Assembly (NCBI GenBank): GCA_031310005.1
Contig: CM062382.1
Location: 434,001 to 498,000 of the forward strand
Length of the DNA stretch: 64,000 nucleotides
Origin: Dactylellina haptotyla
Taxonomy: Eukaryota > Ascomycota > Orbiliomycetes > Orbiliales > Orbiliaceae
Reading direction: 5' to 3'
Shown piece by piece: positions 59,838-64,000 of this stretch (position 1 is the stretch's first letter; each line of letters begins with the position of its first letter). The translations under genes and the position numbers were made by a program. The notes under the pieces were generated by a model, which worked only from the letters and a program-made list of their open reading frames with translations, made no database searches and was not told the origin of the DNA.

Positions 59838-60803
59838 ATGGGCCGAAGCTCGATTTTCCTTCGTCTTTCCCTTATTCTTTTAGCTATCAACCCACTGGTC
59901 TCAGCCGGTAGAAAACACAAGAGACCTGGAGTGGTACCTCAATTCATCCATAAAAACCCACCTCCGGCAGCTTTAGTCCGCGCCAGACAGCAAGCAACGG
60001 ATAAACAACCGGTCAGCTATGAGGATTTCCCAGCGGATCTAGAATACGCGGGGTACTGCCTCATAACCAACAACCAAAACTACATTGGATGCGACGCTAC
60101 CAAGGCACCTTGCAAAAATAGCGATAAGACATGCACATATGTCGACCACGACTGCTTCTGCGACAACCCCGTGGTGCTGGCTTGTGCGTGGTACACCAGC
60201 TGGTTTGACTATTTCAAAATCGAAGACTGGTTCTCAGACCAATGTCCCGAGGTTCCTAAAATCGACTTCAGCGGCTTGCCAGCGTGCGCGAGATCATGCC
60301 TGGTACAAGCGGTCACCGATTACGGATGCGTGAGCTATACCAGAAACTGCTTTTGCATCGAAGGTTGGCTCTGGGGGTGCGGGGACTCGTGCAACGACGC
60401 TGATAGACAGCAGGTCTTGTCGTGGTACGGAGACCAGTGTCTCCTCACTCCCACTGAAGTGGATGATTTGGACCTTATCAATCCATTGGCGACCGAGAGC
60501 GCACCTGGAGCCGGAATACCTGCGGTTGGTAAAGATGGTGGTGAGGCCAAATCGAACGAGGACGGACCGGGAACGTATAAACTCGGGGCTCGAAAGCTGC
60601 ACTGGTACGAGATTTACGGGCTCATTATGTTCTTGCTCACTTTGATCTTTGTCACTTCGATATACGGGTTTATCTGGAAGTCGAAGTATAAAGTGTACAA
60701 GAAGAACCAGGTGTACCTGAACCGGTCGGTGAATCCCTCGACGGAGAAGATTTCGGGCACGAGAAAGTCTATTGAGAAGAAGTCGTCTATCGAGAAGGCT
60801 TGA
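59838..60803 (+). CDS. Membrane-anchored protein with two eight-cysteine CFEM-like modules
   Basis: One exon, 321 residues. A signal peptide covers residues 1-23. The second cysteine block is a good CFEM domain (PACARSC...YTRNCFC...GCGDSC): Cys150, 154, 164, 171, 173, 181, 185 and 201. The block before it also has eight cysteines (74, 85, 92, 99, 106, 108, 116, 136), with a C-x-C and similar spacing at its end, so it looks like a diverged first copy. An acidic linker follows, then one membrane helix (about 258-280, LIMFLLTLIFVTSIYGFIW) and a basic Ser/Lys tail, which should be cytosolic. CFEM proteins of fungi bind heme or act as surface receptors and virulence or adhesion factors. Heme binding normally needs an Asp before the C-x-C region, which I cannot place here with confidence. 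Confidence 0.82.
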   Translation: MGRSSIFLRLSLILLAINPLVSAGRKHKRPGVVPQFIHKNPPPAALVRARQQATDKQPVSYEDFPADLEYAGYCLITNNQNYIGCDATKAPCKNSDKTCTYVDHDCFCDNPVVLACAWYTSWFDYFKIEDWFSDQCPEVPKIDFSGLPACARSCLVQAVTDYGCVSYTRNCFCIEGWLWGCGDSCNDADRQQVLSWYGDQCLLTPTEVDDLDLINPLATESAPGAGIPAVGKDGGEAKSNEDGPGTYKLGARKLHWYEIYGLIMFLLTLIFVTSIYGFIWKSKYKVYKKNQVYLNRSVNPSTEKISGTRKSIEKKSSIEKA

Positions 60804-61675
60804 TGTTTTTTCTTTCTTTCTTTTTAACCTGCTTAATTGTTATTTAGGGTTATATTCTGTATTTAATTCTCTAATATTCTCCAATGTGGTGGACCATCTC
60901 AACCATCCATGCCCATCCGGCTACCCATGACTAGACAAACTAGATATGAAGCATCGCAGGCCATCTGCGTTGCGGGCTGTTGCAATTGAAATGCTGCCGT
61001 GGGCCGGCGCGAAACGGCGCCGTCAACCAAACTTCGCCCAAACTTCGGCTCGAACAAACCTTCGCGGCGATGGCGAGCCAGGAACGATAATTTCTTCTTC
61101 GGCTGGCATATCCCCCTTCCTGGCCTTGCCAGTTCTTCCGTTCTCTTCCTTCCCATCGTCTGTCCTCTCATCGCTCCCTGTAGTATTTTAGTATTGCATT
61201 CCTGGCGTCAGGAACTTCCTCCTCCTCTCCTTTGTACCTTGTAGATATCGTCACTCGGCATAACGTTTGGACGATTTAGCTCGATCGCGGAACTGTTTGC
61301 TCGCGAGACCAAGACATCCGTAACAGCCGGGGCGCAGCCGCAGAGAGAGAAGTTTTTTTCTTTGAGCGGACCCACCCTTGCATGCAGCAGATGATCATTT
61401 GATCATAGCAGAACCCTTTATTTCCCGGATTCGTCCTCACTCTTGCATCTTTCTCAACTTTTGCGACTCAGCTTCAGCCTTTTCCTGATATATTCTATTT
61501 CTTCTTCTCTTTTCTTCTCAAGCGAGCGATCGAGAAGCGTCGACAGTAACCTCATCCGTCGACTTGCCCCTGACGACTGACCTGCCCGTTCCAACCGCAA
61601 ACAACGCCCGTATGCACCCCTAATTCGAATCCTTGGCAAGCGTCAACCCAGTACCTTGGTTTTACTCTCTCAACG
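60804..61675 (+). promoter_or_regulatory. Ppn2 upstream region with long pyrimidine-rich leader
   Basis: The plus strand is clearly C/T-rich from about 61.08 to 61.55 kb (CCTTCCTGGCC, TTCTTCTCTTTTC). This is a typical fungal promoter/leader with probable transcription start on its downstream side. No gene recognised. Confidence 0.4.
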
Positions 61676-63148
61676 ATGAAATACGAAAAACTACCAACAG
61701 AAGACTACGACGACGACGCTCAGGAGTTGTCTGTCGAGCTCGCCACGAATGTTGATTCCGATGAGGAGCGGGATCTGGAACTCGAACTCGACGAGAGCGG
61801 TAGCAGCAGTGCTGCTGCCGCGTCTTCAGTTCTCGATGATGATAGTATAGCGCCTAGTGATTCCAAAAAGGACAAATCAACACTTCGACGAGGCAACAAG
61901 AGCAAAAATGATCGGAGCACACGGAGAAAGCGTAGCAAATGGACCCGTCACATGTATGCTTTCGTGTTTCTGCTGTTCACCACAATCGTGGTGTTCACCT
62001 TCTTACCTTCCGCTGTTCGGAAATTGATCGTATGGCGTCACAATAAGCTCCACGGTGGGAGTTGTAAAGACAAAACCGGGGATCATAACTCTTCTCTCAG
62101 CGGCGAGGTAAAGAAGGAGAGCAAAGATAAAATGAACCTTTTTACCTCCTCCCGTGTTTCTTACAATCCTTCGAGTCCATATATTCAGCTCTCAACTTTA
62201 CCTCAGGAATATATACCTAAGCCAACAGGTACCCATAAACATCTCATCTTCGTAGGGGATGTTCATGGTATGCTCCCAGAGTTCCAAGATCTCATGAGAA
62301 AACTAGGATCGAAGGGACTCTTGGATAATAGCCATGTCGTCCTCGCCGGCGATATGATCTCTAAGGGACCTGATAGCATCGCACTTTTGGACACTCTTAT
62401 CGGACTAAATGTGAGTTGCGTTAGAGGCAACCACGAAGATGGAGTGATGAAGGTCTATTGGAAGCTGCAAAGAGGATTGATCACAGAGGACGGTGTTGAT
62501 GTGGAACCTGTTATGGACGGCAAGGAGAAGGTCATTACAAAAAGAGACGATAAAAGTGACGATAAAAAGAGTGACGATAAGGACGAAGAGCATGGTGAAA
62601 AGAAAAAGAAGAATAAGGATAAGAAGAACAAGGACAAGAAGAATAAAAAGCACAAGAACAAGAAGAACAAGCACCGCAAAAACAAGTACAAGCATTCCGA
62701 CATGCTACTCGCCAAATCACTCAAGCCCCACCACGCTGCCTTCATCGACTCCTGCCCTCTCATTCTCAAACTCGAGGGCGTCTCTAACCTTGGCGATGTC
62801 GCCGTCGTTCATGCAGGAATGGTTCCCGGCGTAGACCTCCAACGCCAGAAGCCGAGTGTCCTCATGAACGTCAGAACTTTCGTCAAGAAAGTTCCTACCC
62901 CTGGAAGAAAAGGTCTCCATTGGAGCAAGATGTGGAACGACTTTATGCTTGGAAAAGCCAAAGAGGGAGAAAAGGGACTTACAGTGGTCTACGGACATGA
63001 TGCCAGGAGAGGTTTAGAGCTTAAGAAGTACACTAAGGGCTTAGACACCAACTGCGTAAGAGGTGGGCGATTGACCGCCTTTGTGGTCACTGGTGGAAAG
63101 ACTGGAGGAACAAGTGTGGTTAGTGTGAAGTGCAGGAAGTATCTTTGA
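61676..63148 (+). CDS. PPN2: Ppn2-type vacuolar endopolyphosphatase (calcineurin-like phosphoesterase)
   Basis: One exon, 490 residues. Ppn2 is a Zn/Co-dependent phosphoesterase of the PPP/calcineurin-like fold that cuts inorganic polyphosphate inside the vacuole. An acidic, then basic cytosolic N-terminus precedes one membrane helix (about 93-115, AFVFLLFTTIVVFTFLPSAV), so it is a type II protein with a lumenal enzyme. Metal-binding motifs are GDVHG (194-198), GDMISKGPDS (225-234) and GNHED (251-255), then VVHAGMVPG and VVYGHDARRG near the end. Between GNHED and the second half sits a 50-residue Lys/Asp/Glu-rich insertion (about 289-339). The yeast Ppn2 is 326 residues; the extra length here is the N-terminus and this insertion. 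Confidence 0.92.
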   Translation: MKYEKLPTEDYDDDAQELSVELATNVDSDEERDLELELDESGSSSAAAASSVLDDDSIAPSDSKKDKSTLRRGNKSKNDRSTRRKRSKWTRHMYAFVFLLFTTIVVFTFLPSAVRKLIVWRHNKLHGGSCKDKTGDHNSSLSGEVKKESKDKMNLFTSSRVSYNPSSPYIQLSTLPQEYIPKPTGTHKHLIFVGDVHGMLPEFQDLMRKLGSKGLLDNSHVVLAGDMISKGPDSIALLDTLIGLNVSCVRGNHEDGVMKVYWKLQRGLITEDGVDVEPVMDGKEKVITKRDDKSDDKKSDDKDEEHGEKKKKNKDKKNKDKKNKKHKNKKNKHRKNKYKHSDMLLAKSLKPHHAAFIDSCPLILKLEGVSNLGDVAVVHAGMVPGVDLQRQKPSVLMNVRTFVKKVPTPGRKGLHWSKMWNDFMLGKAKEGEKGLTVVYGHDARRGLELKKYTKGLDTNCVRGGRLTAFVVTGGKTGGTSVVSVKCRKYL

Positions 63149-63458
63149 TTATACCCATAGAGGTAGAGGTGGTAGATCTTGTTTCCGATGAGTTCCCTTG
63201 TTTATGATTTTTCAAAGAGCTGAAAGACTTTATTATCTTGTTTTTTAGAGCGAGGAGTTTGGAGGCATCTTTTTTGATATTTGTGTTTTTCATTTTCCTT
63301 GTTGTAAAGAACGAAAGGGGTATCTTAATGGTCTTGGTAGTAGATACCTTGAATAGGTTTGCTTCGACTATACTCTTTAGAGATTATATAAAATATATCT
63401 ACAATTTCCAAACGCCTTGGTTATAGTGAGTCTTATATTCACACCTCGTTCACGTAAG
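63149..63458. other. Convergent intergenic
   Basis: 310 bp between the stops of Ppn2 and the ankyrin gene; T-rich, presumably 3' untranslated sequence. Confidence 0.45.
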
Positions 63459-64000
63459 CTACAGCATCTTTGCTATGGCTTTATTATTAACGCCGTAGCC
63501 CCCTTGGGCCATTTCCTTTGGGGTAGCACCCCCACCATTGCGTATATCGCGTTTCGCACCTCGCTCGAGCAGTAGCGCAACTATCAGCTCATCGTTAGCG
63601 ACCACAGCGTGGTGCAATGGGGCGGCACCGTTACGGAATATATCCGGGTTTGCACCAGCATCAAGGAGGACCCTCAACAGGGCAATATTCTTTTGGGTAA
63701 TAGCGATTGTGATGGCCAATTGCCTGTCCAAAGACACTCCTGGCGTTAAGCATGGCTTCTCAAGGTCCGCGCCGGCGTCTATGAGTGCCTTCACCAGAAC
63801 TACCTTCGGGGATTTATCTATCATGCAAGCATAGTGTAAAGGCGGTAAATAACTGTTTAGTTGAAAATCAACACCATCTGGTGGATACCCTCGTTCGACA
63901 AGCAAATGGATTAGTTCGGTAGATCCTGCGTCGATAGCGGTATGGAGAACCCCTTTGATGGTATTCGCCATAGCCATTATATTGGCGCCTAAATTAAGCA
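63459..64000 (-). CDS. Ankyrin-repeat protein, C-terminal part (cut by right edge)
   Basis: The frame is open to the window edge. Before the first visible Met it already reads LNLGANI, the end of an ankyrin repeat, so the gene starts outside the window. About four to five repeats are visible: LHTAIDAGSTELIHLLVERG, PLHYACMIDKSPKVVLVKAL, IDAGADLEKP, IAITQKNIALLRVLLDAGAN, and PLHHAVVANDELIVALLLER with GAKRDIRN. The last repeat decays into TPKEMAQGGYGVNNKAIAKML. Ankyrin repeats bind proteins; in fungi, long arrays often sit in accessory genes, some behind NLR or nuclease/transposase-like domains. What the N-terminus carries cannot be seen. Confidence 0.85.
   Translation of the reverse strand, partial: LNLGANIMAMANTIKGVLHTAIDAGSTELIHLLVERGYPPDGVDFQLNSYLPPLHYACMIDKSPKVVLVKALIDAGADLEKPCLTPGVSLDRQLAITIAITQKNIALLRVLLDAGANPDIFRNGAAPLHHAVVANDELIVALLLERGAKRDIRNGGGATPKEMAQGGYGVNNKAIAKML

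Overview
The window is nuclear chromosomal DNA of a filamentous ascomycete (Pezizomycotina). The signs are genes broken by short introns (mostly 60-120 bp, with GTAHGT-like donors and YAG acceptors), a septin of the AspA/Cdc11 type, a large Ssk1-type response regulator, a CFEM-type cysteine-rich surface protein and an intron-bearing tRNA-Ser. Class level is a guess (Orbiliomycetes or Pezizomycetes would fit). I found no virus-derived element, no recognisable transposon, no CRISPR and no rRNA. Exon joins were worked out by hand from splice signals; every multi-exon model given keeps one open frame from ATG to stop.

Left part (1-21 kb), almost all on the minus strand: the 5' end of a probable ALYREF/Yra1-type mRNA export factor, a secreted type-B carboxylesterase, a BAR-SH3 adaptor, a pyridoxal-reductase-like aldo-keto reductase, the ubiquitin/Cdc48 cofactor Doa1 (Ufd3/PLAA), septin AspA/Cdc11, a STRAP-like WD40 protein and the peptidyl-tRNA hydrolase Vms1. 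Doa1 and Vms1 both work with Cdc48/p97, but they are not adjacent.

Accessory island (about 21-28 kb): a divergent pair of lineage-restricted genes. One encodes a chymotrypsin-fold-like protein whose nucleophile position is Cys (GDCG) fused to two C2H2 zinc fingers. The other encodes a tail-anchored 412-residue protein of unknown function. A small doubtful ORF follows. This is the least understood part of the window.

Right part (28-64 kb): RES-complex factor Ist3, RNA-binding Whi3/Scw1, then a 9.2 kb stretch with one tRNA-Ser(AGA) and no convincing protein gene. Next come Ssk1 (HOG osmosensing), a head-to-head pair of mitochondrial genes (complex I 9.5 kDa subunit and ribosomal protein S16), a head-to-head pair of splicing factors (Prp38 and Isy1), mitoribosome GTPase Mtg1, a Bor1-like anion transporter, an unknown polytopic membrane protein, a double CFEM-like membrane protein, the vacuolar endopolyphosphatase Ppn2 and an ankyrin protein cut by the right edge. 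Several neighbours on this side are convergent with short gaps between stops.
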